Shown here piece by piece: positions 1-7,071 of a stretch of 21,468 nucleotides of DNA. Below the pieces are notes generated by a model. It searched no databases and was not told where the DNA came from. It worked only from the letters and a program-made list of their open reading frames with translations. This DNA comes from a virus. A program made the position numbers and the translations under genes. Where the stretch lies: IMG/VR virus record IMGVR_UViG_3300007542_000230, positions 1 to 21,468 of that record; one strand, 5' to 3'. The first letter of the stretch is position 1, and the number at the start of each line of letters is the position of its first letter.

Positions 1-54
1 AACTTCTATTTTGTTATTAGCTAATAACTTAATTAAATCTTGTTTAAGACTCAT
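1..54 (-). CDS. hypothetical protein, N-terminal fragment (runs off the left edge)
   Basis: An ATG at 52-54 directly abuts the TAA of the preceding membrane-protein gene (TAAATG junction), and the frame stays open for the 18 codons left in the window. The visible peptide begins MSLKQDLIKLLANNKIEV, a charged amphipathic helix. The tight junction and shared strand argue for a real gene that continues outside the window. Too little is visible to assign a function. Confidence 0.5.
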   Translation of the reverse strand, partial: MSLKQDLIKLLANNKIEV

Positions 55-228
55 TTATAATTTTTTATGTGTTTCAAGTAAAAAATAACTTATATAAATT
101 AATGCTATAGATATTATACCAGCAACTCCCACATTAACTATTTGATAAAAACTTAATATTATTAAAATAATTATTGATAATAACATAATTATAGCAAGTA
201 TAAAAATAGTTGATTTTAATCTTTTCAT
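55..228 (-). CDS. small membrane protein, 57 aa
   Basis: The reading frame starts at an ATG that overlaps the TGA of the metallophosphoesterase gene (ATGA), and it ends in TAA immediately before the next ATG. The protein has a short basic N-terminus (MKRLK), then two hydrophobic segments at about residues 6-28 and 31-51, and ends in ETHKKL. That predicts two membrane passes joined by a very short turn. Coupling on both sides makes it a credible gene despite its size. No family was recognised; a holin-like role is possible from size and topology but nothing specific supports it. Confidence 0.6.
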   Translation of the reverse strand: MKRLKSTIFILAIIMLLSIIILIILSFYQIVNVGVAGIISIALIYISYFLLETHKKL

Positions 229-959
229 GTGTACAAAGTTTCTACATTATCAGATTGCCAGTATTCTTTACTGTCTATATTCATTATTGTTAGTTTACCT
301 TTATACCCCCCTCCTGTATCTAAATTCCAAACATTATACATTTTTATAGGAGTAGTTATTGGTTCACCATTTTCATCATTCCAACTTATAGTACTAGTAT
401 GTCCTAAATATAGTTCATTAAAAGTATTTAATATTTTAGGTATTGGAGTGTTATCATTTTTTTCTAATAACTTAGAATAATAATAAGCTAATTGAACTAA
501 AGTTCTATCCCAATAATAATTAGTATGATAAGGTTCATGTTCTATACCTCTATAAGATGTAAACCCTCCATGAACAAATATTCTATTCTTATTATCAACA
601 TAATATGGTTTCATATTATTTAAAAACTTACGGTGCATTTCTATAAATTCTTTATTGTCAAAATATTTTTGATAAGATTCTATAGTTTCTCTTCCTCCTT
701 GAGTTATCCATAAATTAGGAGCTATACCTTTATTTAAATAATCTTTAAGCCAAATATCATGATTACCCATTATAAATATACAAGGATTAGTTTCTTGTAA
801 TTCAATTAATCTATGTATTACTTCTGCGCTTTCAGGAAATCTATCAACATAGTCACCAAGAAAGATCAATGTATCCTCCTTGGTTATGTTAGCTCTTTCT
901 AAAATCTGATTTAAAGATTTTAAATTTCCATGAATATCTCCTATTACGAAAGTGCTCAT
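225..959 (-). CDS. metallophosphoesterase (lambda-type Ser/Thr protein phosphatase-like)
   Basis: The 244-aa protein carries the calcineurin-like metallophosphoesterase signature in order: GDIHG at residues 7-11, GDYVDR at 35-40, GNHD at 65-68, HGG at 130-132 and GHT at 186-188. These are the residues that bind the two metal ions and the phosphate. The arrangement and length resemble bacteriophage lambda protein phosphatase and bacterial PrpA/PrpB; ApaH-like dinucleotide tetraphosphatase activity is an alternative that sequence alone does not exclude. It is probably cytosolic because no signal or membrane segment is seen. The ATG at 959 overlaps the TGA of the upstream 42-aa membrane protein, and its own TGA overlaps the next start, so three genes are translationally coupled. 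The substrate is unknown; removing phosphate from host or phage proteins is the usual inference. Confidence 0.92.
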   Translation of the reverse strand: MSTFVIGDIHGNLKSLNQILERANITKEDTLIFLGDYVDRFPESAEVIHRLIELQETNPCIFIMGNHDIWLKDYLNKGIAPNLWITQGGRETIESYQKYFDNKEFIEMHRKFLNNMKPYYVDNKNRIFVHGGFTSYRGIEHEPYHTNYYWDRTLVQLAYYYSKLLEKNDNTPIPKILNTFNELYLGHTSTISWNDENGEPITTPIKMYNVWNLDTGGGYKGKLTIMNIDSKEYWQSDNVETLYT

Positions 960-1084
960 CTTCTTATTGCTTTTATAATACTTCCGAATAAGTTATAAAT
1001 TCCTAAACTAATTACTCCTAAAAGTAAAAAAGTTCCTAACCATATCCAAAAGCTACTAAAAATAAAATTTAATATTTCTATCAT
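956..1084 (-). CDS. tiny single-pass membrane protein, 42 aa
   Basis: A 42-codon frame fills the gap between two genes exactly: its ATG overlaps the upstream TGA (ATGA) and its own TGA overlaps the metallophosphoesterase ATG (ATGA). The peptide begins MIEILNFIF, has one hydrophobic stretch of about residues 5-36 rich in aromatic residues and leucine, and ends with the basic tail KAIRR, so an N-out/C-in membrane protein is predicted. The double coupling is strong evidence that it is translated. The function is unknown; pinholin-like or phosphatase-anchoring roles are speculation. Confidence 0.62.
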   Translation of the reverse strand: MIEILNFIFSSFWIWLGTFLLLGVISLGIYNLFGSIIKAIRR

Positions 1085-1719
1085 TTTCTAAACTTAATTT
1101 TATAATATACAGTTGCCTGTATTCTATTTTCAAATACTCCATAATTAAAAGTTAATAATAAATCTGTTTTAGTTTTAAATGCTAAAGAAGGATTTATATC
1201 AGCTCTTATAGGTAGTTTATGTCTACTAGATAATCCCATACCAACATAAACTTGAAACTTGGGTTTCTTAATTGGTTGTATAATAGATGTTTCTCTCAAG
1301 TTTTGAAGTTCCCACTTTCTTGATAATATTCTATTCATACCTATAGTATCATATAGATAAGCTTTAATATCATTAGCTAAAAAACTATCTCTATAAGTAT
1401 ATACTCTAAAGTAATCTTCTATTATAGCCTGGGTATCTACTTCTTGAGGAATAGTAATAAATCTATCTAATAAAACAGTATCAAATAAAGTATCTCTTTC
1501 TGGTATGTAAATTTTTTCTACTGAACCTGTATCTCTATATACAGTTCTTAACTCATAATAACTTTCATCACAATTACATACAAAGTCTTCTACTTTTTTA
1601 ACACCATCACATTGTTTCATTAGTATTATTACTATTATTAAAATAGCTATTAAAAACCAAGGAGTATATTTATTATCCAAAGAATCTTTAATATTTATAT
1701 TTATTCCTTCATCATTCAT
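1081..1719 (-). CDS. membrane-anchored protein with beta-rich C-terminus; candidate spanin
   Basis: This 212-aa protein has a hydrophilic N-terminus, one hydrophobic segment at about residues 20-35, a middle region with repeated RDT-like strings (YRDTG, ERDTL, YRDSF) and several cysteines just after the membrane segment. Its last 60 or so residues alternate hydrophobic and polar residues and could form amphipathic beta-strands. There is no lipobox. Single inner-membrane anchor plus extended periplasmic part plus outer-membrane-like strands would fit a one-piece spanin or another envelope-spanning protein. It follows a small coiled-coil membrane protein with 1 nt between the genes. The family was not recognised with certainty, so the spanin idea is inference from architecture and neighbours. 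Confidence 0.6.
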   Translation of the reverse strand: MNDEGININIKDSLDNKYTPWFLIAILIIVIILMKQCDGVKKVEDFVCNCDESYYELRTVYRDTGSVEKIYIPERDTLFDTVLLDRFITIPQEVDTQAIIEDYFRVYTYRDSFLANDIKAYLYDTIGMNRILSRKWELQNLRETSIIQPIKKPKFQVYVGMGLSSRHKLPIRADINPSLAFKTKTDLLLTFNYGVFENRIQATVYYKIKFRK

Positions 1720-1720
1720 T

Positions 1721-1972
1721 TTATTCTAATAAAATATCTTCAATGTTGTTTTTATTTAACTCTTCTATAGTTTTATATAGTTGTTTTATTTCTTTCTTTT
1801 TAAGTGTTAATTCTTTTTGTAACACTTCATTATTATATTTCTCTGCTATTAATTTATGTTCTAAAGAAGATATCTTAAATAACAAACTAGATTTAAGCAT
1901 CTCAGACTCATCCCAATCTTTTAAATAAAAAAATCCAAGGATGAGTAATAAACATATTAAAAAACCAATCAT
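1721..1972 (-). CDS. small membrane protein with coiled coil, Rz-like architecture, 83 aa
   Basis: The ATG at 1972 opens an 83-aa protein with an N-terminal hydrophobic segment (residues 2-17), a short acidic stretch (DWDESE), and then a long heptad-like helix rich in Lys, Glu and Leu from about residue 25 to the end. Membrane anchor followed by coiled coil is the layout of inner-membrane spanins (Rz-type), and the gene sits beside another candidate envelope-spanning protein. No sequence family was recognised and no lysin is visible nearby, so the lysis role is tentative. Confidence 0.6.
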   Translation of the reverse strand: MIGFLICLLLILGFFYLKDWDESEMLKSSLLFKISSLEHKLIAEKYNNEVLQKELTLKKKEIKQLYKTIEELNKNNIEDILLE

Positions 1973-2002
1973 ACATTAAAATTTAAAATTATTAAAGTTT
2001 TA

Positions 2003-2362
2003 TTAATTACTTATTAATTGTTTTTTTACAGTAGCTATAATGTCATTAATATTAGAGTTATCTAATTGAGCTAAAACTATAGCATCTTTTATAGCACTTA
2101 AACTCATATATCTTGATTTAATAGTATAATTTATATCAAACATATAAGGATAATCTCTACTCAATCCTTGTTTTTTAAAATATAAATCTATTCCTTCTGG
2201 TAATTCTTTTTTTAATTGTTCTATTAAAGAATACTGTTTGGTTTTTTTATATTTTTCTAAAGCAGATTGTTCTTCAGCTTTAATAGTTTTGTTTCTCTCT
2301 ACATTATATTCATCATATATTTTATTAGCTAATGCTTCTATTTCTGATTTATTTAATTTCAT
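2003..2362 (-). CDS. hypothetical helical protein, 119 aa
   Basis: The ATG at 2362 starts a 119-aa protein that is strongly charged and predicted mostly helical, without membrane segments or cysteines. The N-terminal half (residues 1-50) is Lys/Glu-rich and may form a coiled coil; the C-terminal half has a DIATVKKQLIS-like end that looks like a small helical bundle. It lies between a three-pass membrane protein and the Rz-like protein, with gaps of 24 and 30 nt. No function can be assigned from the sequence. Confidence 0.6.
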   Translation of the reverse strand: MKLNKSEIEALANKIYDEYNVERNKTIKAEEQSALEKYKKTKQYSLIEQLKKELPEGIDLYFKKQGLSRDYPYMFDINYTIKSRYMSLSAIKDAIVLAQLDNSNINDIIATVKKQLISN

Positions 2363-2386
2363 TTTTACTTATTATAAATATATTCA

Positions 2387-2716
2387 TTATCTTTCTCCTA
2401 CTTTATCTTTTCCATTTTCAGTTAAAAAAGGTATATACCAATGTCCTAAATTTACTTTCATCATTACTACAGAACCTAACGATGTTGCTATAGTATAAAT
2501 TATTAAAACTAAAACTCTATCTAATATACTTCCTTCTTGTACTGTTTTTAATATTTCTGGAAAAAGTATAAAAAAGTTACATATAAACCAAATTAAATTG
2601 CTACATATAGAAGCAATCATATGTTTATTTACATTACCACTATTACGACTTCTACTTACCCAAGTAAAAACCATATTTTGTATAAATGCTATTACAAATA
2701 ATATTATTAAGTTCAT
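2387..2716 (-). CDS. three-pass membrane protein, phage family of unknown function
   Basis: The 109-aa protein has hydrophobic segments at about residues 2-20, 34-54 and 66-88, giving three predicted membrane passes. The first loop contains the polar motif VSRSRNSGN preceded by QN, followed by an SN..WF pattern in the second segment. I recall this layout (membrane helix, VSR-R-R-N loop, SN-x-WF helix, small-residue third helix) from many small phage membrane proteins of unknown function. It starts 5 nt after the MazG-like gene. A holin role is possible from size and topology but is not shown. Confidence 0.65.
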   Translation of the reverse strand: MNLIILFVIAFIQNMVFTWVSRSRNSGNVNKHMIASICSNLIWFICNFFILFPEILKTVQEGSILDRVLVLIIYTIATSLGSVVMMKVNLGHWYIPFLTENGKDKVGER

Positions 2717-2721
2717 ATCTA

Positions 2722-3051
2722 TTATCTATTATCTCCACTACCTTGTAATTTGTCTCTATCTTTTCTGGAATTTAATTTCTCCATATTAGCTAAAAGAACA
2801 TCAGATAAATCAAGTTTTAATTCATTACAAATAGCAGCTATATACCAAATAACATCTCCTAATTCTTTTCCTATTTCTATCTGCTTTTCTTTTGTAATAA
2901 CACCATTGTTATCTCTGATAACTTTTTTAATCTTTTCAGCTACTTCTCCAGTTTCACCACATAATCCTAATACAGGATATATTATATTTTCACCTACATT
3001 AGGATATACTGAAATTTCTTTTACAAATGTTTGATAATCGTTTAAATTCAA
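2722..3051 (-). CDS. MazG-like nucleotide pyrophosphohydrolase
   Basis: The 109-aa protein shows the all-alpha NTP pyrophosphatase signature: Glu33, Glu36 and Glu39 in GETGEVAEK and Glu63/Asp66 in GKELGDVIWYI, the ExxE...ExxD set that binds Mg2+ and the triphosphate. Family members hydrolyse (d)NTPs to (d)NMP and pyrophosphate; in phages they are linked to nucleotide-pool balance or lowering host alarmone. The start is a TTG at 3051; no ATG or GTG exists before the catalytic helix. A dATP/dGTP diphosphohydrolase-like gene lies about 1.3 kb upstream in the same operon. Exact substrate cannot be read from the sequence. Confidence 0.88.
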   Translation of the reverse strand: MNLNDYQTFVKEISVYPNVGENIIYPVLGLCGETGEVAEKIKKVIRDNNGVITKEKQIEIGKELGDVIWYIAAICNELKLDLSDVLLANMEKLNSRKDRDKLQGSGDNR

Positions 3052-3071
3052 TTTGTTAAATTTATTATATT

Positions 3072-3608
3072 TTATTCAATTTTTATTTGTTTACAATGTT
3101 TAATTAATTCATTGTAAAGTGACATTCTTTGATTAGGATTACTAATAAAATTAATCTTTGAAATAAATCCTGTTATTTTAGTAATACCTCTATATTGTTT
3201 ATCATCAAAAGAACCTAATCCAAAATCTCTTAGAAATTTTAATTTATTTTCAATTTCTAAAATTTCTGAATCATTTTGTTTTTTTAATTCTTCTAACTCT
3301 TCATTATTTACTTTTAACTTTTGTAGTTTTCTACTTAAGTCTAAATAATTTTGTTTGTTTTTTACTTTAGTATCTATTGATATATCTCCTTTTAATTCTA
3401 TTTTATCTAATTCATCTGATTTAAAATAAATATATTTATTATTTATACATACTTTATAAGGATTATAATCATATCTATTTACATACTCAACAATTTGAAC
3501 TTTTGTTTTTTGATTATAAATTTCTAAAGCATTTGGTAAATCTTTAATTAGTTTAAATCCTTTAGCATTTATTGTAACAAAATCACCAACATTAAATTTA
3601 CGTCTCAT
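3072..3608 (-). CDS. hypothetical protein with SH3/KOW-like N-terminus and coiled coil, 178 aa
   Basis: The ATG at 3608 lies 11 nt inside the preceding gene. The first 70 residues alternate short strands and include FNVGDFVTIN near the N-terminus, reminiscent of SH3-like or KOW small barrels. Residues about 80-128 form a strongly charged Lys/Glu coiled coil, and the last 50 residues are mixed. No catalytic motif is visible. It belongs to a run of four small genes between the dGTP-diphosphohydrolase/HAD gene and the MazG-like gene, so a role in early host takeover is possible but unsupported. Confidence 0.6.
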   Translation of the reverse strand: MRRKFNVGDFVTINAKGFKLIKDLPNALEIYNQKTKVQIVEYVNRYDYNPYKVCINNKYIYFKSDELDKIELKGDISIDTKVKNKQNYLDLSRKLQKLKVNNEELEELKKQNDSEILEIENKLKFLRDFGLGSFDDKQYRGITKITGFISKINFISNPNQRMSLYNELIKHCKQIKIE

Positions 3609-3807
3609 TATTTAGATTTTTTTTTAATAAAAACTCTCTTTCTTTTTTACTCAATTCGTTATCAAGTTTATGATAATAATTTGAATTAACTTCTGTTTTA
3701 CCATCTAAGGTATAATACTTTACAGTTTTTACTGTCATTATATTGTTCTTTCTTAAAGTAACTACTTTATATAAAGATGGAAACTTATATTCTTTAATTA
3801 CTTTCAT
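3598..3807 (-). CDS. hypothetical protein, 69 aa
   Basis: A small basic protein whose ATG at 3807 lies inside the end of the upstream gene (14-nt overlap) and whose TAA lies inside the start of the next gene (11-nt overlap). The sequence starts MKVIKEYKFPSLYKVV, is rich in Lys and Tyr, and ends with a charged helix (KKEREFLLKK). The first 45 residues look beta-rich. No family was recognised; the overlaps on both sides are the main evidence that it is translated. Confidence 0.55.
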   Translation of the reverse strand: MKVIKEYKFPSLYKVVTLRKNNIMTVKTVKYYTLDGKTEVNSNYYHKLDNELSKKEREFLLKKNLNNET

Positions 3808-4093
3808 TTAATATATCTGTTATTTTATCTTCATAAGCATTATAGAATTCTTCTAATTTCTTTAATCTTTGTATTCTTTTTTTTCTTGTTGCTTTATTAT
3901 AATTAGCTATTAGATAATTAACATCACTTTCTAAATTAGAAGTTGTAACTATAATAGCATCATCTAATTTATTTTTAAACCTAGTTATATAAATATTTAA
4001 ACCTGATTTCATTGCAAAATTACATCTATAATTACTATCTTTTAATAAATTATTTAATTTATCTTGTGCTGATAATATTTTTTTACTACTCAT
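3794..4093 (-). CDS. hypothetical basic protein, 99 aa
   Basis: The ATG at 4093 overlaps the previous gene by 8 nt. The protein has a Lys/Arg-rich stretch at about residues 68-79 (ATRKKRIQRLKK) followed by a helical tail, and a short beta-like middle section. The basic patch could bind nucleic acid, but no fold or motif was recognised. It sits in a cluster of small uncharacterised early genes. Confidence 0.55.
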   Translation of the reverse strand: MSSKKILSAQDKLNNLLKDSNYRCNFAMKSGLNIYITRFKNKLDDAIIVTTSNLESDVNYLIANYNKATRKKRIQRLKKLEEFYNAYEDKITDILNESN

Positions 4094-4328
4094 AATTTCT
4101 TAATTGTTTATAGTGAATATTAAATTTATTTTGTTTTTTATTAATTAATAATTTGTAGTTATCTATTCCTATTAAATCTTTAACTTGTTTTTTAGTTAAG
4201 AAAGTATCTATAACGTAATCACTTCTATATTTACAATATAATATATAATCATATTTAAAACTAGAGAATTTACTTTTATAGATACTTTCTAACTTAATAG
4301 GAACATAAAATAAATTTTTTATATTCAC
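4086..4328 (-). CDS. hypothetical basic protein, 80 aa, GTG start
   Basis: The frame opens with GTG at 4328, overlapping the TAG stop of the upstream gene by one base (TAGTG), and closes inside the next gene. The product is Lys/Tyr-rich with a likely beta-rich first half (NLFYVPIKLE, DYILYCKYRS) and a helical section around KKQVKDLIGIDNYKLL. No family was recognised. The GTG start is chosen because it couples directly to the upstream stop. Confidence 0.52.
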   Translation of the reverse strand: MNIKNLFYVPIKLESIYKSKFSSFKYDYILYCKYRSDYVIDTFLTKKQVKDLIGIDNYKLLINKKQNKFNIHYKQLRNYE

Positions 4329-5137
4329 TATTTTAAATCATTTAAAGAATATATTCTTTTAAAACCAACATCGTATTTATGATTCCATGGTCTATCAAAT
4401 AAATAACAACAGATTCCGTTTTTAGTTAGATCTAGATAGTTACGATAACTATCATCAACATGTATTTTACATCCTGTAGATTTAATAGCATCTACTTTAG
4501 AACCATTTAATCCTACAGTTATAACAGGTCTTGTTGGAAACCCATGCATATCTAACCATTTCTCTGTTATTTCAGAATCAACAGGTCTACTAGTTACATA
4601 AGAATGAGGTTCAAATGGTAAATCTTTAGGATCAATTAAAGGTTTTAAAGATAAATAAAATTCATCTAATTCTTTATTATTAGCTAATTCTTTAAATCTA
4701 TCTAGAATATTTCTATCAAAATACCAGGAGTTATTAGTTTTTGGAAGATTAAATCTATCTGTCCAAGCATCCATCCAACTACATATAACATCATCTATAT
4801 CTAAGGTAAATTGTTGATCTAAAGTTCTTAGCGGTCTATCATCAAATTGAGGAGCTATTTTATAAAACTCTAATAACATTAATGCGTTAGTAGCTATATG
4901 AGCAGCATGTAACATATTAGATTCTTTATCATAATCTTCTCTTTGTTCAAGAAGATTTAAATGCCTTTTTAAACTAGCTAAAGTACTTGTCCAACTTAAT
5001 CCTTTTTCCCAATTTCTGGGTTCATATTTAGTAGCTCCAAATGTTAATACTTTAGCTACTTCATTAATAGCAAAAGGTGGTAATAAATCATGTCTAATCT
5101 TATCTTTATTAAATCTCAATCCTATCTCATTCGACAT
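4328..5137 (-). CDS. dATP/dGTP diphosphohydrolase-like domain fused to HAD-family (deoxy)nucleotidase
   Basis: The 269-aa protein has two parts. Residues about 5-95 match the phage dATP/dGTP diphosphohydrolase N-terminal family (DUF5664 type): GLRFNKDKIRHDLLP, then VLTFGATKYEPRNW at 30-43, an RHL helix and a HAAHIATNALMLLEF helix. Residues about 110-269 are a HAD phosphatase of the 5'(3')-deoxyribonucleotidase type: DIDDV at 113-117 (nucleophile and acid Asp), TSR at 182-184, Lys214 and HVDD at 226-229. The likely combined chemistry is dNTP to dNMP plus pyrophosphate, then possibly dNMP to deoxynucleoside; this coupling is inferred. No PurZ-like gene is visible, so no claim of modified bases is made. 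The ATG overlaps the upstream gene by 11 nt. Confidence 0.8.
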   Translation of the reverse strand: MSNEIGLRFNKDKIRHDLLPPFAINEVAKVLTFGATKYEPRNWEKGLSWTSTLASLKRHLNLLEQREDYDKESNMLHAAHIATNALMLLEFYKIAPQFDDRPLRTLDQQFTLDIDDVICSWMDAWTDRFNLPKTNNSWYFDRNILDRFKELANNKELDEFYLSLKPLIDPKDLPFEPHSYVTSRPVDSEITEKWLDMHGFPTRPVITVGLNGSKVDAIKSTGCKIHVDDSYRNYLDLTKNGICCYLFDRPWNHKYDVGFKRIYSLNDLK

Positions 5138-5687
5138 AATTAAATAATTTTGTTTTACTTTGTTCGATTATTTCTCTATTGTTATAAGGAATACTGAATA
5201 ATTCCTGTTCATCATCTATCTCTACTTCTAAATCTTGTTCTAATTGTTTCTTTAATCTTTTAGATTTAACTAATATTTCCCAAGTAGGAGATATAATAGA
5301 ATCTCCGTATACGTTTCTAACCATTCTTGGAAAGTATTTGTTAATATCTGTTTGCTTAATTTTAGAATATCTTCCTTGTATAAATTCTTTTAAATAATAA
5401 AAGCAATCTTTTGGAAAATTACATACAACAACATATTCTAAAATATTATTTGTTGGATAATAAAATTCCATATTTGGTATACCTTTGTTTTGAAGTATTT
5501 TTTTAAATTCATTTAAATCATTAGGTTTAGGATGAAAAAGTAAATATAAACGATTCTTTTCTTTAGGAACAAATCTCTCATCTCCGATATAACAATTTTT
5601 TAAATTAAAAGCATTAAATAACATTCCATAATTAGGTCTTAAAAAAGGAAGTAAGAATTTACTACTATAATTATAATTGTTATTCAT
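5127..5687 (-). CDS. hypothetical phage protein, 186 aa
   Basis: The ATG at 5687 overlaps the upstream exonuclease gene by 8 nt. The protein is mixed alpha/beta with aromatic-rich N-terminal text (LLPFLRPNYGMLFNAFNL), a beta-rich middle (NRLYLLFHP; ILEYVVVCNFP) and an acidic region (EVEIDDEQE) near residue 160. Its position between a RecE/Cas4-like nuclease and the nucleotide hydrolase suggests DNA metabolism, but no motif supports a specific activity. Confidence 0.6.
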   Translation of the reverse strand: MNNNYNYSSKFLLPFLRPNYGMLFNAFNLKNCYIGDERFVPKEKNRLYLLFHPKPNDLNEFKKILQNKGIPNMEFYYPTNNILEYVVVCNFPKDCFYYLKEFIQGRYSKIKQTDINKYFPRMVRNVYGDSIISPTWEILVKSKRLKKQLEQDLEVEIDDEQELFSIPYNNREIIEQSKTKLFNYVE

Positions 5688-6708
5688 AAATATTTGTTTC
5701 TATTTCCATGTTATTTTCATATACTTCTCTAGGATATTCCCAAAGATTATTTTCTTTATGCCATTTTAAATCATCAATTAATTCGACAAATCCTTTTAAT
5801 TTTATTTTATTAGATTTTAAAATACCACCTGATACACCACAACTTAAATCTTTTTCAGATAGTTTATATAGTAAAGGTGTTCCTGGATAACTTGTTGATT
5901 CAACTATAAAATAAAAATTAAAAGTATACTTAATTAAATCATCTTTTAATAATTCAGGATTATTAGAATAATATTCATAAAGAGCACTAACATAAAATGC
6001 TCCTTGTAAATCATATCTGAATTTTATAATAGATTTAGGAAAGCTATAAACATAATCAGAAGTAGTTTTTAAATCATATATGTTTATTTCTTTATTTACT
6101 TCATCTACTTTTACAAAATCTAATTTAGATTTACAATCTTCTTCATTATAATTCCAATATATTTCTAATTGTTTTTGTTTACAATTATCTAATATCTTAC
6201 TAATCTTATCATTAGTTAATAAACTATTAACTATTTCATGTGCTTTATTATAAGTATTAGAATCAATTATTACTTTATTATAATTTTCTAATTTAAATAA
6301 CATGTAATCTTTATATTCTAATACCTTATTAATAAGAGTATCTTCTTTTAAATTTTTATTATATCCAGTTTTTTCTCTAGCATCTAATATTATTAATGGA
6401 TCTTCTAATAATTTAGGATTACTAATACCTAATAAATTAGTATATTCATATACTTCTTTAACTATTTGATTACATAAATCCAGTAATTTATCAGAAGGTT
6501 TATTTATATTAGAATCAATTGCAAATTGTTTATCTATTACTTCTTGTGGTTCTGATAATAAAGCATCTACTAAACTACCTAAATCAAAATAAGATTTAGA
6601 TACTTCTTCTAATGGATTTAAATTCTTTTTATTATAATAAGCTAAAGGACTAAAACTTAGTAATGTTAAATCACTTTGACTTATTAAATCTTTTGTTTTA
6701 TAACTCAA
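5680..6708 (-). CDS. PD-(D/E)XK exonuclease, RecE/Cas4-like
   Basis: The 342-aa protein shows the PD-(D/E)XK exonuclease pattern found in RecE, lambda-exonuclease-related and Cas4-like phage nucleases: LGSLVDALL at 43-51 (in place of the common LGxxxHxLLLE), KLDFV with Asp197, DLKTT at 212-216 giving the catalytic Asp and Lys, and YDLQGAFYVSAL at 232-243 (the QxxxY motif). Such enzymes resect double-stranded ends for recombination, consistent with the Sak4-like ATPase and possible SSB upstream. The start is TTG at 6708: there is no ATG or GTG nearby, and an in-frame TAA lies a few codons upstream. The first motif has Asp where many relatives have His, worth noting for activity. Confidence 0.82.
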   Translation of the reverse strand: MSYKTKDLISQSDLTLLSFSPLAYYNKKNLNPLEEVSKSYFDLGSLVDALLSEPQEVIDKQFAIDSNINKPSDKLLDLCNQIVKEVYEYTNLLGISNPKLLEDPLIILDAREKTGYNKNLKEDTLINKVLEYKDYMLFKLENYNKVIIDSNTYNKAHEIVNSLLTNDKISKILDNCKQKQLEIYWNYNEEDCKSKLDFVKVDEVNKEINIYDLKTTSDYVYSFPKSIIKFRYDLQGAFYVSALYEYYSNNPELLKDDLIKYTFNFYFIVESTSYPGTPLLYKLSEKDLSCGVSGGILKSNKIKLKGFVELIDDLKWHKENNLWEYPREVYENNMEIETNIYE

Positions 6709-7063
6709 TTTTTTTATATTTATTTAATATTTTCATTATGGTTAAAAAATCATTTAAATGTAATATTGCATATTCTCCTTGTGTAACAAAATTAACTTTA
6801 GCTTTTTTTGTTTTTCTATAGAATATCATATTAATCATAGATTCCTCAGAGGGCATATTTGTTATAACATCATAAATATCAATGTTCTTTGATAAAGTTT
6901 TACATTGAATATTAAATGGTTCTGTATAACAAATATCCACTCCGAGGTTATCTCTATTTTTAGATTCAGCTCTACTTGAAACAGCTTTATCATAACCTAA
7001 TTCTTTAAGTTTATTGATACAGTATCTTTCAAAAGAACTTCCTCTTGTTTTATTATTTGGCAT
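6698..7063 (-). CDS. small PD-(D/E)XK nuclease, Holliday-junction-resolvase-like
   Basis: The 121-aa protein has the archaeal Hjc/phage resolvase-like layout: RGSSFERYCINKL at 7-19 with Glu12 in the first helix, then SSRAESKNRDNLGVDI with Asp43, and NIQCK at 51-55 giving the Gln-x-Lys end of the catalytic set. Length suits a dimeric junction resolvase. It lies between the amidoligase and a RecE/Cas4-like exonuclease. A simple nicking nuclease or VRR-NUC-type enzyme is an alternative; the active site is visible but substrate is not. ATG at 7063, 8 nt after the amidoligase stop. Confidence 0.75.
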   Translation of the reverse strand: MPNNKTRGSSFERYCINKLKELGYDKAVSSRAESKNRDNLGVDICYTEPFNIQCKTLSKNIDIYDVITNMPSEESMINMIFYRKTKKAKVNFVTQGEYAILHLNDFLTIMKILNKYKKIEL

Positions 7064-7071
7064 TATTGTTA

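Noticed and set aside
4328-5137. Evidence for a diaminopurine (Z) genome
   Set aside because: The dATP/dGTP diphosphohydrolase-like domain alone is common in phages; no PurZ or DatZ-like gene is visible in the window.
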